Assembly (NCBI GenBank): GCA_025526935.1
Contig: JAHLKD010000095.1
Coordinates: 150,038 to 214,037 of the forward strand
Reading direction: 5' to 3'
Source of the DNA: Cladochytrium replicatum
Taxonomy: Eukaryota > Chytridiomycota > Chytridiomycetes > Cladochytriales > Cladochytriaceae
DNA length: 64,000 nt
Part shown: piece after piece, positions 53,979-64,000 of the stretch
Layout: each line of letters begins with the position of its first letter
Numbering within the stretch: position 1 is the stretch's first letter
Position numbers and translations under genes: made by a program
The notes under the pieces: model-generated
Told to the model about the DNA's origin: nothing
The model's database searches: none
What the model saw: only the letters and a program-made list of their open reading frames with translations

Positions 53979-56744
53979 ATGAATCCCCTCCAAGGGAATG
54001 CTGATTCGTCGCGTTCGACTGCCGACGCTGACTTCACGGAGGCTACTCTGCACCCGCCAAACATTGCCCAACCCTCATCGCCTGCTGTGCTGTCTGCTAA
54101 CTCTCCTCCTACGCCCACAAACTCTAATCCCTTTGCTCAAAAGCCCGCACCGACAACCTCTCTGAACGCTTACCACAACCCATTCAATGAATCTGGCCGC
54201 GACGGGAACCCGTTCGAAGAGTTTGATAACCACCTAAACATCCCCGCTGGTGCTCCCATTCCTCTCACCGAAACAAACTTTTCCGCCAAAAAATACGACT
54301 CATTTTATCCTGGCTCGACAGACGATATCGAACCACCGGGCGGTGTCAACACAAAAGGCCCCCCTGCACACATTACTGCCATCCCTGCCCGCTATCTCAC
54401 TCGCTACCGGCAGCTCGAAGATGACCTGCAGGGTACTTCAACCACCATGCGCTACGATCCGACAAATGATATGCACCCTCAGACTCACCACCATTTCTTT
54501 TCGCGTAACTACATCAATTCCACCATCGCTGATATGAGGAAGAACAAACGTGCGCGCGTTATGATATGTTTGTGCATCGGATTTGTCGTGTTTTTGACGC
54601 TCATTGGCGTCATCGTTGCGGCAATTGCCCGCTCTCTGTCCGGAAACACGAACGTCGCGCTTTCCATCGATATTTCAATGCCAAAGGCTGCTGTACTCAG
54701 CGCCAGGTCTGGCGAATCCATGTGGACACTCATTCTTGCGGCAGCGGTCGGTGGCCAAGAAGTGCGCGTGGAGAGACTGGGAGGACAAGGTTTTTACTCG
54801 AAAGTTGAGGAAGGTGAACTTCGGACCTCAGGCTTGCAACGTGGAATATGGCTGTAGGTTTTAATCTCATTGCGTAAACTACAAATGCTCATGTGTTCTG
54901 ATTTTTTTGTTCTTGGGGTAGGGCATCGGATTCTGCTGAAATTGTTTTCACCGAGCAGGAGCGAGCGAAGGCTAAACTTCCATCTCTATTCAGCCCGTCG
55001 ATTGCATCCAGCTGTGTCTCCGTAGCGTCATCACCTATTGGAATCGCTATGCTTCGCACTACAGCCCAGCAACTGATCCCTGGATGGCCAAATGCCAGCC
55101 TCTCTTGGACGGAGTTGTTCAATCTTGCAAAGAACGGAAGCGGGACGTTTTCCATGGCTTACGCGTATGTAGTAGTAGATTCGCATTTCGGCTGTGTGAT
55201 AACATTCTGATCTTTCTATTTTCTTCTCTAATTCGAAGGAACCCTGGCTACTCCACCACTGGCAGGCTTGCAGTGCTGGCAGTCACATATGGGCTTGCAG
55301 GCGTGGATCCATACACAACGGCAGTGGGACAGCTTCCTACCGCCGCGATCAATAAGTTTGACGAATTCGACGATTTCGTCCTTAAGAGCGGTGTTGATGG
55401 TCTTGAGCTGCTCGAGTCGTTGGCGAACGTGAACGCCGTGAGTGTAGTGGGGACAATTGTTTGGCTGTATCTCATCTCTTCCAAGAACAGCCGGCCAATT
55501 TCAAGGCGGTTATCACCACGGAGCAGAATGTGATATATTTGAACCAACGCGCAACTAGTCCGAACAAAATTGCGTTTGTCTACGTATCGGACTGGACCTA
55601 CGTTCTTGACTACCCGCTCTGTGTCATTACAAATCCGAGATTGTATCCGGAAGGAGTCGCACCAACGAACTATCTGACAACAGCGGCGACACTCCAGACT
55701 TACCTCCGTACACAATCAGTCCAGACTGCACAGTTTGTTTCCGCAGGCTTCCGACCAGCAAAGGATCTCATTGCTCAACAGAGTCCTGGGTGGTACTTGG
55801 TTTCAAACAACCCTTTTACAAGCGAGAACGGTGTTCGTGCGAACGTGAACATCACCACACGAACAGTGTTCAACAGTACGGATCCTCCAACTCCGACAAC
55901 GGCCGTCAGCTCATCCAAAACTGCGACGACGACTGCTACCGCTACGTCTGCTCCTCCCCAAGCCTCGGATTTGGTCAAGATTACTGAGTTACCGTTGGAC
56001 GCCAGCACATTTGTATCGCATACAAGTGCCATCCTTGACGCACGGACTCCTCCTCGGGTGTGCTTTGTGATCGATACAAACTTTCAAACATCCAACTTGC
56101 TTCTTCCAATGGCACTTGAGTCCATGGAAAAGTATTTGCCCAACATGCAGGTTGGAACGCAGCTCACGGTTGTTTGGACGAACCAGACCGGAACAGAAAA
56201 GCTTGTTTCGACGACGATCAAAGGATCAGGAGATAGCGATGCACCAGCAGCGCAAAAAGCGTTGAGAGACGCAATTAATAACCTCGGGGCTGGCTACAGA
56301 GCGAACAACACGATGAACGGAAGCTCGTTTGTTTTCAGAGCGCTGCGAACGTGTTTGCAAACTGTTATTGGGAGTGGAGTGAACACGACGAACTCAACGA
56401 CGACACCCACGACGGCAAGGGCACGAATGATTGTTGGAGCGTTGACGGAAGGAAGAGATCCGGAGATCACGACAAAGTTTGGGAACGGAGCGCTTTTCAC
56501 AACAGGTCTGCTGGATGGTCTGGGAACTACAGCCGGAACGGATTCTGTTCCGCGAGTCTATCCGATGTGGGTCCACTGGAGCCAGAACTCAGAGGAAGGG
56601 GCATTTTCCATACGTGGCTTGTTTCAGGAGATGAGTGACCGGACTGGGGGGGAATTCGATTGGGTCCGGGACACTGGTACTGGAATGGACGGTGCTATCG
56701 CAGATTCCCTTTCGCGGTTTGTTGCGGCTGCTGGTGGTGTTTAG
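53979..56744 (+). CDS. Type II membrane protein with SBP_bac_11-like and vWFA-like extracellular domains, 856 aa
   Basis: Exons 53979-54853, 54922-55164, 55239-55437 and 55491-56744 join in frame. The cytoplasmic N-terminus (about 190 aa) carries three NPF motifs (SNPFAQ, HNPFNE, GNPFEE), which bind EH domains of the endocytic machinery. One TM segment follows (VMICLCIGFVVFLTLIGVIV). The outer part matches the bacterial solute-binding fold seen in SBP_bac_11 proteins: ASSPIGIAMLRTTAQ, SWTELFNLAKNGSG, GYSTTGRLAVLAVTYGLAG, then TEQNVIYLNQ, WTYVLDYPLCVIT and FVSAGFRPA. A Ser/Thr linker leads to a vWFA-like domain (RVCFVIDTNFQTSNLLLPMA to the end). In bacteria these two domains occur together. 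A surface receptor recycled by endocytosis is my inference. Confidence 0.75.
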
Positions 56745-57354
56745 AGAGTGTTTGTTACGTCCGCGTACGTGTAACGGGACTGGTGTCGATTATTGGAACA
56801 TTCTTCAGTTCTTCTGAAAGCGTTGTATCAGTCGCGGTGAATCGTCGTTTGTGTATTTCTTTTGCGGTGCTTTGCTTAAATTATTTTCAGCAGCAGTCCC
56901 CGCACCATCATTGTAGTTTACTTGCAAAGACACTAAATATGTCAATCTACTAAGAACAGACTTCTTATTTCATATTTATTGATGTGATCTGCGCTGGTTC
57001 ACCATGACCGCGCTTTCCTCTGTTTCGCTGCATTCTCCCCCTCGATTAACCTTTGGTTCTGGCCACTATGTCACCAGAATCGTCTGAATTTTGTGCATCT
57101 AGAGTCCTTGCGTCATCATCGTCCGACACCTCAAACAGAGGCCGAAGTTGCTCGGCAATCTGGAAGCCTCAGCACCGTTTGTTAGCCCACTTGATAGCTC
57201 TCACGATTGGAATATCTTTCTCTCTTGCCGCATTCCTCGTAGCCTCTGCCTCGTTCCGTACCGCATTCGTCGAGTGCAGGCTCCTCCTCAAACAGCCACG
57301 GATTCTTTAGTTTTGAAATTGTAAAATTCATTTCATGGTCACGTGAGCAAGGAA
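56745..57354. other. Intergenic region upstream of TAF5
   Basis: Contains an 85-aa plus frame (57053-57310) and coding-like minus pieces (FTISKLKNPWLFEEEPALDE, then in other frames EATRNAAREKDIPIVRAIKW and QLRPLFEVSDDDDARTLDAQ) between about 57335 and 57045. The minus pieces could be a small gene divergent from TAF5 or its relic. I could not find splice sites joining them. Confidence 0.35.
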
Positions 57355-59937
57355 ATGTCGCAGCCAACAGCATCCAATTCGAATTCCGGGACGGGAGGGG
57401 CGGTGGGGACGACATCTGCTGGGTCGTCGGTGGGGCTGTCGGGATACGATGTGGAGACTCAACAGCTGCAGTTTGTCGCGCACTACTTGCGCTCAAAAGG
57501 TGTGTGTTCACTTGAGAAATCTAGACTCATCAAAATCAGCTAATCACTTGGCAATAGGGTTCCAGAAGACAGAATTGCAGTTGCGAGCAGAAGCAAAACT
57601 GGAGTCGGTTTCCAATCTTCAGAACATGGCCAAACGCGTAGCGAGGGAAGCGTCGCTGCCTGATTTCGTACTTTTTTACAACGAGAAAGAAGCATCGAAT
57701 CCAGCCGCTTACGAAACGAGTTATGGTCGGCTAAGAAAATGGATAGATGAGAGTATTGTCAAGTATCAGGTATCGTAAGCTTGATTTGGTAGACTGGGAT
57801 AATCATCTACTTTTATAATGTAGGTTGAGCTACGAAGAATACTCTGGCCCACGTTTGTAAACAGCTACCTCGACCTCGTCTCGAAGAACATTCCTGATCA
57901 AGGTGCGCAATCGCATATAGGTGAAACAGAAAGAAAGCTCATGATTTATACAGCAAAGCACTTTCTTGAACTCTTCAAGTCCGACCATATAGAAGAACAC
58001 TCTCCTGAAATCAACCGCATGTCTTACATCACTACCCCTCAACACGTCGCAGAGAACCAGCTCGCAAAAGATTTCCGTGCGGGAAAGTACTGGGTCGTTA
58101 TGTCTCGATATTCGTTCGAGCTCCTCCTTAATTTCTTAATGGAAAACGAATTTATGCTCATCTTGCGAATTATCAACCAGTATGTTGATATCAAAGGTGA
58201 ATCCCTATTTGATATTTTCGACATTTTTTCTGAATTTCTCCTGAATTTAGTGAGAGATCAGGATGTGGGCGAAAAAGAACTGGTTGCTGGTGGAGGGGCG
58301 GATGATGGAAGGGTGGAGTTTTTCAACAAGCAGCCTGTGATGCTGGCACCGCTGCCACTAGATCCTGCCTTTGCCACCGAAATGGAACTGTTATTGAACC
58401 AAGAGGTATTTGAAAATAAGCCGTCGGAAAGCGTGGCTAATTATATCAGGGAGGAGGGCCGGGCATGGCTGACAAATCAATGCTTCAAAAGATCAAGCGT
58501 GAACCAGCTGCCGACTCGCCACATAGAGACAATGTTCCCCAACCTCCAAGGTAAGCAACGACGAGACTCTCGCTTGAAGCAAAGCTTATGCCAGCACAAC
58601 TAAGAAAACTGATCGATGCAAGTCGAGAACTCGCGGCGCTCCAAGACGCGCGCAAACGCGTAGCGTTGAGCGCGAGCTCACTTCCTTCAGTTTGCATGTA
58701 TACGTTCCACAATACCTACGACAGGTTGGGCTTGCGATTGGGAAGAATGAGCGTTTATTGATGGTGTGTGGTAGCATGAACTGTGTGAGTGTCTCTGCCG
58801 ATACATCAATGATATGCGGTGGATTCGCTGAGTCGCATTTACGACTTTGGAATCTCAAACGAGATGGTGAGTGTATTCTGGATTTTCCTGGCCAAAATTA
58901 CTAACTGATGACGCAAGAATCGCAGCAAGCAGATCAGCGACTGCATTCTGAAAACGGGCTGAGAATGATCGGACATGCTGGGCCGGTGTACGGAACCTCG
59001 ATTAGTAGAGATAATCGATATATCGTGTCTTGCTCGGAGGACAAGACTGGTAATAACGAGATACTCCTTGTGAATTCATCTAACCGCCACATGCTACAGT
59101 TCGATTATGGAGCACGGTGACAAATAAGAATGTTGTTTGCTACAAGGGGCATAACTACCCTGTCTGGGATGTCGACTTCGGACCCGAGTGCGTATATTTT
59201 GCCACCGGGTCGCATGATCGGACGGCAAGAATATGGAGCTGTGATCAGATATACCCCTTGCGGATTCTCGCAGGTCATTCCTCGGACGTCGATGTATGTG
59301 AAATCAAATTACCAAGAGACTTGTTTTGATGCTGTTTATGACAGTGCGTGAGGTTTCATCCGAATGGCAACTATGTTGCGACGGGATCATCTGATCGTAC
59401 CGCTCGGCTATGGGATGTTCAGCGCGGGGCCTGTGTACGAATCTTTGCGAAGCACACCGCACCCGTTTACGCAGTTGCAATTTCACCAAATGGGCGTATG
59501 CTAGCCACAGCCGGTACAGTGAAACCACCACTTCATCTTTGCTTCTCATTTCCAAACAATATACATTTTTGGCTCTCCAGGAGAAGACAAGAAGGTCATG
59601 CTGTGGGACATTAGTCATGGGCGATGCCTCAAGACTATGGAGGGGCATACAGATGTTGTCTATTCGCTAAGTTTCAGCGAAGACAGCACAATTGTTGCAT
59701 CCGGTGGAGCGGATAACACAGTAAGATTATGGGACGTAAAGGGATCAGAAGGCAATAAAGTCGACAAGCAGCATTCCTACAGGTATGAGGGGATATAAAA
59801 CAAGGGAATCCGCAAATTTGATGGAATCTACACACAGTGACCTGATCAAGACTTTTTACACGAAGCGAACACCTGTGCAAAAAGTTCAGTTCACCCAGAC
59901 AAACGTGTTGGTAGCGCTTGGGGCGTACAGCCGCTGA
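57355..59937 (+). CDS. TAF5: TAF5, TFIID/SAGA subunit with WD40 propeller
   Basis: Scaffold subunit of general transcription factor TFIID (and SAGA in fungi), nuclear. ATG 57355 (MSQPTASNS) leads to a LisH-like helix (TQQLQFVAHYLRSKG). After introns comes the TAF5 NTD2 domain: ELRRILWPTFVNSYLDLVSK, ERKLMIYTAKHFLELFKSDH, YWVVMSRYSFELLLNFLMEN. The WD40 propeller starts near 58790 (ADTSMICGGFAESHLRLWNL) and runs through MIGHAGPVYGTSISRDNRY, YKGHNYPVWDVDFGP, CVRFHPNGNYVATGSSDRTA and GHTDVVYSLSFSEDSTIVAS, with GGADNTVRLWD as the last clear repeat. The end is LVALGAYSR, TGA 59935-59937. At least eight short introns, whose precise limits I only partly fixed. Confidence 0.9.
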
Positions 59938-60423
59938 TTGTCATGTTGGGATTTGGCCGAGATGTAGAAATAAACATTGTGAAAATCGGGTGGCCTTAAC
60001 TAACCTTTGGTTGGACAAACGTTTGTTCCGCTGGTTTTGGCAACGCCCCGAACCAACGGACGACCAACGAATCGCTCGATTTCACAATGGGAGCAGCAGA
60101 CCGAGTTCTGCAGTGTTTGCATCAACCACGCTGGTAACGAGGTTATCGTGAAAATCTACGAGGACAAGTCAAATGTGTATTCAAGGAAGGATATAAGAAT
60201 TCGGGGGCAGCTCGAACAATTTCACACTGACCCTGGTTTTCCAGGTGAAGAACGAGTGCGCGATTTCGGGGATGCCCGAATTTCGCTTTTGGTTTTCTTA
60301 AGTGAAAATCGCGAGAAATTCTTGGACGTCCAACGCGACGCCCCCAAAAAGTCTAGTCTTTTGTCTATGGGATGGTGTCGACCTGTCTCCTGAAAGTTAA
60401 ATAACCTTCAAGTAACTGTCCTA
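59938..60423. other. Spacer after TAF5
   Basis: A 128-aa plus frame (60007-60393) is open but unrecognised. The end (60388-60425) carries the reverse complement of the terminal segment of the 30-kb direct repeats. Confidence 0.4.
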
Positions 60424-60912
60424 ACAGTTATTCCAAGCCGGAATGTTAGGACGAACAGTCCGACGCGAATTCATTAAATGTGGACGGACTGTCCTCCTCG
60501 AATTTATTAGTCATGGACGGACTGTCCAACACAAATTTATTAGCCACGGACGGACCGTCCAACGCGTTTTTATAAGGCGCAGATAGACCGTCCAACCCAT
60601 TTTTATTAACCATGGACGGACCTTCCAGATGCACTTTATTCTGCTTCAACTGTAATTCATGCTACCTAACAGTTATTCCAAGCCGGAATGTTAATAACAT
60701 TCGGACGGACCGTCCGACGCGAATTTATTAAATGCGGACGGACCGTCCACCTCGAATTTATCAGCCACGGACGGACCGTCCAACGCGTTTTTATTAGCCA
60801 CGGACGGACCGTCCAACGCGTTTTTATTAGGCGCGGATGGACCGTCCAACCCATTTTTATTAACCATGGACGGACCTTCCAGATGCAATTTATTCTGCTT
60901 CAACTGTAATTC
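60424..60912. repeat. Two ~245-bp tandem blocks of a ~32-bp palindromic minisatellite
   Basis: Each block starts ACAGTTATTCCAAGCCGGAA and ends TTCTGCTTCAACTGTAATTC. Inside are about six ~32-bp subunits centred on GGACGGACCGTCC, a perfect or near-perfect palindrome, followed by a TTTATTA spacer. Read on the minus strand the array is open and encodes repeats of the type LDGPSVANKNA (60691-60903 and 60446-60649), but there is no sign of a real gene around it. Confidence 0.85.
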
Positions 60913-61489
60913 ATGCTATCTCAATCTCTCTTGTAGGTGGATTTTTCACTAAGTCTTTTCATTTCATGGGTTAGGCGATGATGCTGTTGGGAGAGACTCC
61001 TTTGATTTCGTGGGCTAGAGCATGCTACTGGTGTAGAGAACTGATTCTTTGTATTTGTTTGTCCAAAATCTCCACCAACCATACACCTTGATAACAAGCC
61101 TCTCTGCCACGCCGGGGGTTATCAGGGCAAGACCTGGCCACAGGGTCTTCCTGCTATAGATAGTGGATCTCAACTTCCTCTCCGGCCATACCACAGCTTC
61201 TACCGCTGCTATTAGTGCAACTTCCACTCTCGTCAAAGCTAGTCAACAATCTGAAGTATGCTCTCACACGGTACACTATACACTAGGTGCTCATGGTCCT
61301 ACCGTTAGATGCAATCTAGCAGCAGTGATGTTTCTGCAATGGACTGCAATGAGTTTGTTCAACCAGGTATCACTGAAACCACTCTTAAATCTGCCCCTGG
61401 TGAGCTTCTCACTATATGTGAACATACCCAATCTCGACCTTTCTCACTAAAGGGCTCATGTTTTTTGAGTAGCCGGGCCAATCTCGATC
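60913..61489. other. Spacer with no recognised gene
   Basis: Short overlapping frames only (61015-61236 minus, 61163-61450 plus). No motif seen. Confidence 0.4.
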
Positions 61490-62153
61490 ATGTCCATGTT
61501 AGACCAGCTGAGCAACCGCATCAAGGAACCCAGGATGGAGTGGATCACCAGGGAAGATGGCATGCTCGTGTGCACGCTTTGCACTGGCAAGGACCACAGG
61601 GAATACAAGGAGAGAGATGCTTTGAGGAAGCATTGTCGAGCTTCCCATCCCGCCAAGGAAGGGTTGGGCACCAATCCTAGAGTTCATACAGAGGAGTTCC
61701 TACGCGACGCGTTCGAGGTTGCGGGCCTCCCGGCTGCTGGCCAAGAAGGGGTTGACATGGTTCTTCGCATTCTGCAAGGCACTGTCAAGAGAGATAAGAA
61801 CAGCCTCAACAATGACAGTTACGAAGAGGACCTCGCCAACTTTTGTGTAGCACCCCTTCACAATGAGAACCCTGTGAACAACCCTCTGATTCAGAGCGCC
61901 ATAGCTACAGGAAACCTTAGGCGTAAGCTTCCTTCATCAGGACTGCTGAAAGCATCTCACCTCTATCATTTCCTATCCTCCAGGCATAGCCTTGGATTTC
62001 TTCATAGCAGAAGAGTTTGGTGTGCTGGGTTGTATCAGCTGTGGCATTCTCGTGGACGCGTCTTCATGCGGGGCCCATGTCCAAAAGTACCACAGTCAGG
62101 TCGACAGGAGCACCCGCCTGATTGTCCACCCGGACACTTTCTCAACTCATTGA
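61490..62153 (+). CDS. Truncated subtelomeric protein with two zinc-finger-like motifs, 200 aa
   Basis: Exons 61490-61922 and 61984-62153. Residues 27-53 form a C2H2-type finger: CTLCTGKDHREYKERDALRK then HCRASH. Near the end is a second Cys/His motif, CISCGILVDASSCGAHVQKYH. Between them are helical segments. The architecture, with a CxxCG...H...H finger after an N-terminal adaptor and a position 1.7 kb from the telomere, is reminiscent of the N-terminal part of telomere-linked helicases or of transposon proteins, but I see no helicase or recombinase and would not name it. The frame ends exactly where the 97-bp tandem repeats begin: HPDTFSTH and its stop lie in the first repeat unit. It is probably a 3'-truncated gene. 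Confidence 0.5.
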
Positions 62154-62567
62154 CGGTACTTCAGTAATCTCTATCAGGTACAGCTAACCTCTCTACAAAT
62201 ACTACTAGCAATAGGATTCTGTCCACCCGGACACTTTCTCAACTCATTGACGGTACTTCAGTGATCTCTACCCAATACAACTAACCTCTCTATCAATGTT
62301 ACTAGCAATAGGATTCTGTCCACCCGGACACTTTCTCAACTCATTGACGGTACTTCAGTGATCTCTACCCAATACAACTAACCTCTCTATCAATGTTACT
62401 AGCAATACGATTCTGTCCACCCGGACACTTTCTCAACTCATTGACGGTACTTCACTGATACTTCACTGATCTTGATCAAGTACAACCAACCTCTCTACAA
62501 ATACTACTTGTAATAGGATTCTGTCCAGGCGGTCGCTTTCTCAACTCCTGGACGGTACTTCAACAGA
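62124..62567. repeat. 97-bp tandem repeat, about 4.5 copies
   Basis: Units start with GTCCACCCGGACACTTTCTC at 62124, 62221, 62318 and 62415; a diverged partial unit starts at 62523 after an 11-bp internal duplication. The first unit overlaps the last codons of the zinc-finger gene, so the satellite appears to have grown from that exon. Confidence 0.9.
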
Positions 62568-62593
62568 TGAACAGTCTAAACAACAATTTATAT

Positions 62594-63845
62594 TTAAAAG
62601 AGTGGGTTATCATCAGTTGCTTCCAACTCTAATACCACATCAAAATCCTCGCCAAAATTGTGCACCTTTACAAAATCCTTACTAACATCACTTTTTGAAT
62701 CTAGGGAATCATTTTTGAACGGTTCTTCAGCACTCAATTGATGCAACCAGTCATGACGGCACATCAACGCATTTATTGTTCTTGGAGCAAGGCGGTTGCG
62801 AGTTGCAGGTACCAAATCAACCCCGGCTGAAAACTTTCGTTCGACTGGAGCGCTTGTTGCTGGTATTCCTAAATAGTCCATTGCCATCTGGCTTAGGGCT
62901 GGAAAGTTCACACTTCCAACGGTCTTCCACCAGTCCATAATATTGATTGGCTTCCCATCAGAATCAATACCGCGGAGTACCTGATCGCCAAGATAGCGAT
63001 CCAGCTCATCTTTTTCCTCAGGAATCTCTTCTTGCCAGATGAAAACGGATCTAATGGCTCTCAAGCGTTCAGCGTCCGTTTTTTTCTGTCTATCACCGGA
63101 AGCTCCGCTCGAATCGTGTCGACGTTCTGGCGTGTTTCCAAAAACATCGGCACCACTGTTCTTGATTTTCCGTGACTTATACGATTCCTCCCAGACTTTC
63201 CGCACTAGGGTGACCTGATCCCTTCCTACATCTTTCTCCCAAGCCTTTGAAAATCGATAATATTGATCCTTAAAACGAGGATCGAGTACCGTAGCAACTG
63301 CTAAACACGGGCTCTTAGCGATTGAGTAATATATTCTCAGCTTATCTAGTGCATTTCGAAATGCTTTGGTGAAAGTTTCATCTAATTCTGCATCCTCTAG
63401 GTCCTCCAGTTGATCGATAAGATCGTTGTAAAATGGAATAACAAGCGGAAGTGTTGGATATCTAGACCCCTCGATTGCCTTTGATATAACCTCGAAAACA
63501 CTCAAACCATCCCGGATCTTCTGTAGGACCTCCCATTGCTTTGGATTTATTGACCAATCTTTCAAAGAATCTTCAATCCAGCATATTTTGTCCATTGCCT
63601 CTCGTAGCTGTAAGGCTCGTTTGACCATATAGAACGTGCTATTCCAGCGAGTTGTCACATCGATAATTGGTAATAGAGGAACCAGTTTCACAAATCGGCA
63701 CGAATCAATAAATGAGCTTCGTCGTTTTGGGGAAGACCGGATTCCTCTGACTAGCCGTCGAAGAAGGTTTATGACATTAGCGCCGGAGTTATCGTCATTT
63801 GCGACTGTGTCCCCTGCGGGCGCGAATGTATCGATAAAATCCTTT
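62594..63845 (-). pseudogene. hAT-family transposase, 5'-truncated at the telomere
   Basis: The minus frame is open from the telomeric junction at 63845 to TAA 62596-62594. It contains the RNase H-like core end (DVTTRWNSTFYMVKRALQLR), a helical domain with AKSPCLAVATVLDPRFKDQY, and the hAT C-terminal dimerisation signature (MDYLGIPATSAPVERKFSAG, then NRLAPRTINALMC). The N-terminal BED finger and the first catalytic Asp region are missing because the frame meets the telomere repeat. No ATG is present near the junction, so no functional enzyme is expected. Confidence 0.88.
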
Positions 63846-64000
63846 GGTTAGTTAGGGTTAGTTAGGGTTAGTTAGGGTTAGTTAGGGTTAGTTAGGGTTA
63901 GTTAGGGTTAGTTAGGGTTAGTTAGGGTTAGTTAGGGTTAGTTAGGGTTAGTTAGGGTTAGTTAGGGTAGTTAGGGTTAGTTAGGGTTAGTTAGGGTTAG
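63846..64000 (+). repeat. Telomeric array, 10-bp unit TTAGTTAGGG
   Basis: About 15 copies of TTAGTTAGGG run to the window end, G-rich strand 5' to 3' outward, as expected at a right chromosome end. One unit near 63966 lacks a T. The canonical TTAGGG is embedded in each unit but is always followed by an extra TTAG. Confidence 0.9.

Noticed and set aside
60007-60393. 128-aa plus frame after TAF5
   Set aside because: No motif and no similarity to neighbours; the WD40 protein ends cleanly at 59937.
60424-60912. CRISPR-like array
   Set aside because: Subunits are adjacent, the spacer-like parts are also repeated, and the genome is fungal; it is a minisatellite.
62124-62567. CRISPR-like array of 97-bp units
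   Set aside because: The whole unit is repeated with no unique spacers.
62594-63691. Complete hAT transposase starting at a GTG near 63691
   Set aside because: The frame continues upstream without a stop to the telomere and lacks the N-terminal BED and catalytic regions, so it is truncated rather than complete.

Overview
The window looks like a piece of a fungal nuclear chromosome running into its right telomere. Genes are compact, with GT-AG introns mostly of about 50-70 bp, and several core proteins are clearly opisthokont or fungal (TopBP1, PRP17/CDC40, IMP3, TAF5, a myotubularin phosphatase, an ML/NPC2 protein). The mix of Sel1 and TIR domains, a large tryptophan-repeat F-box-like protein, N-glycosylated secreted proteins, a Ty1/copia element and a hAT element suggests an early-diverging zoosporic fungus (Chytridiomycota). 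That placement is my inference from gene content; no marker here proves it.

Layout, left to right: 3' part of a TopBP1-like BRCT gene (1-1039,+); PRP17/CDC40 (1096-3227,-); a possibly acylated SAM-methyltransferase (3492-5797,-); a gene-poor stretch with a (GT)n run (5.95-7.7 kb); an RGS-domain protein (7735-9732,-); a secreted Asn/Thr-rich glycoprotein (10114-10767,+); a decayed or poorly resolved gene (about 11.1-12.6 kb,+); a truncated TIR copy (12812-13145,+) and an inverted relic of a WWK-repeat gene; an intact TIR-Sel1 gene (13807-16639,+); a voltage-gated K+ channel with a histidine-rich tail (16893-20387,+); IMP3 (20586-21334,+); a frameshifted TIR pseudogene (21699-24632,-); a myotubularin-type phosphatase (24877-28278,+).

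The middle is accessory. It holds a 342-bp direct duplication (30 kb), a C2H2 zinc-finger gene whose finger is split by an intron (31060-31971,+) with a decayed duplicate (about 33.28-33.65 kb), and two paralogous single-pass membrane proteins (34098-35006 and 40806-41741, both -). A complete-ended but defective Ty1/copia element (35111-40623) separates the paralogs, and it carries a 2.2-kb DNA element with terminal inverted repeats (37650-39861). Then come a coiled-coil protein of unknown function (42794-44462,+), a secreted Cys/Asn-rich protein (44733-45272,-), a 1470-residue scaffold-like protein with eight QT motifs resembling LC8 dynein-light-chain sites (45735-50333,+), an ML-domain protein (50893-51598,-), the WWK-repeat protein (51816-53450,+) with a trailing fragment, a membrane-anchored SBP_bac_11-like plus vWFA-like protein (53979-56744,+), and TAF5 (57355-59937,+).

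The last 4 kb is subtelomeric. It contains a GGACGGACCGTCC-type minisatellite, a truncated two-zinc-finger gene that dissolves into a 97-bp tandem repeat, and a 5'-truncated hAT transposase whose reading frame runs straight into a telomeric array of the 10-bp unit TTAGTTAGGG up to the window end.

The most interesting theme is the TIR set: three TIR domains of different integrity within 12 kb (intact, truncated, frameshifted). Together with WWK-repeat relics, this looks like a locus where innate-immunity-like receptor genes are duplicated and lost.
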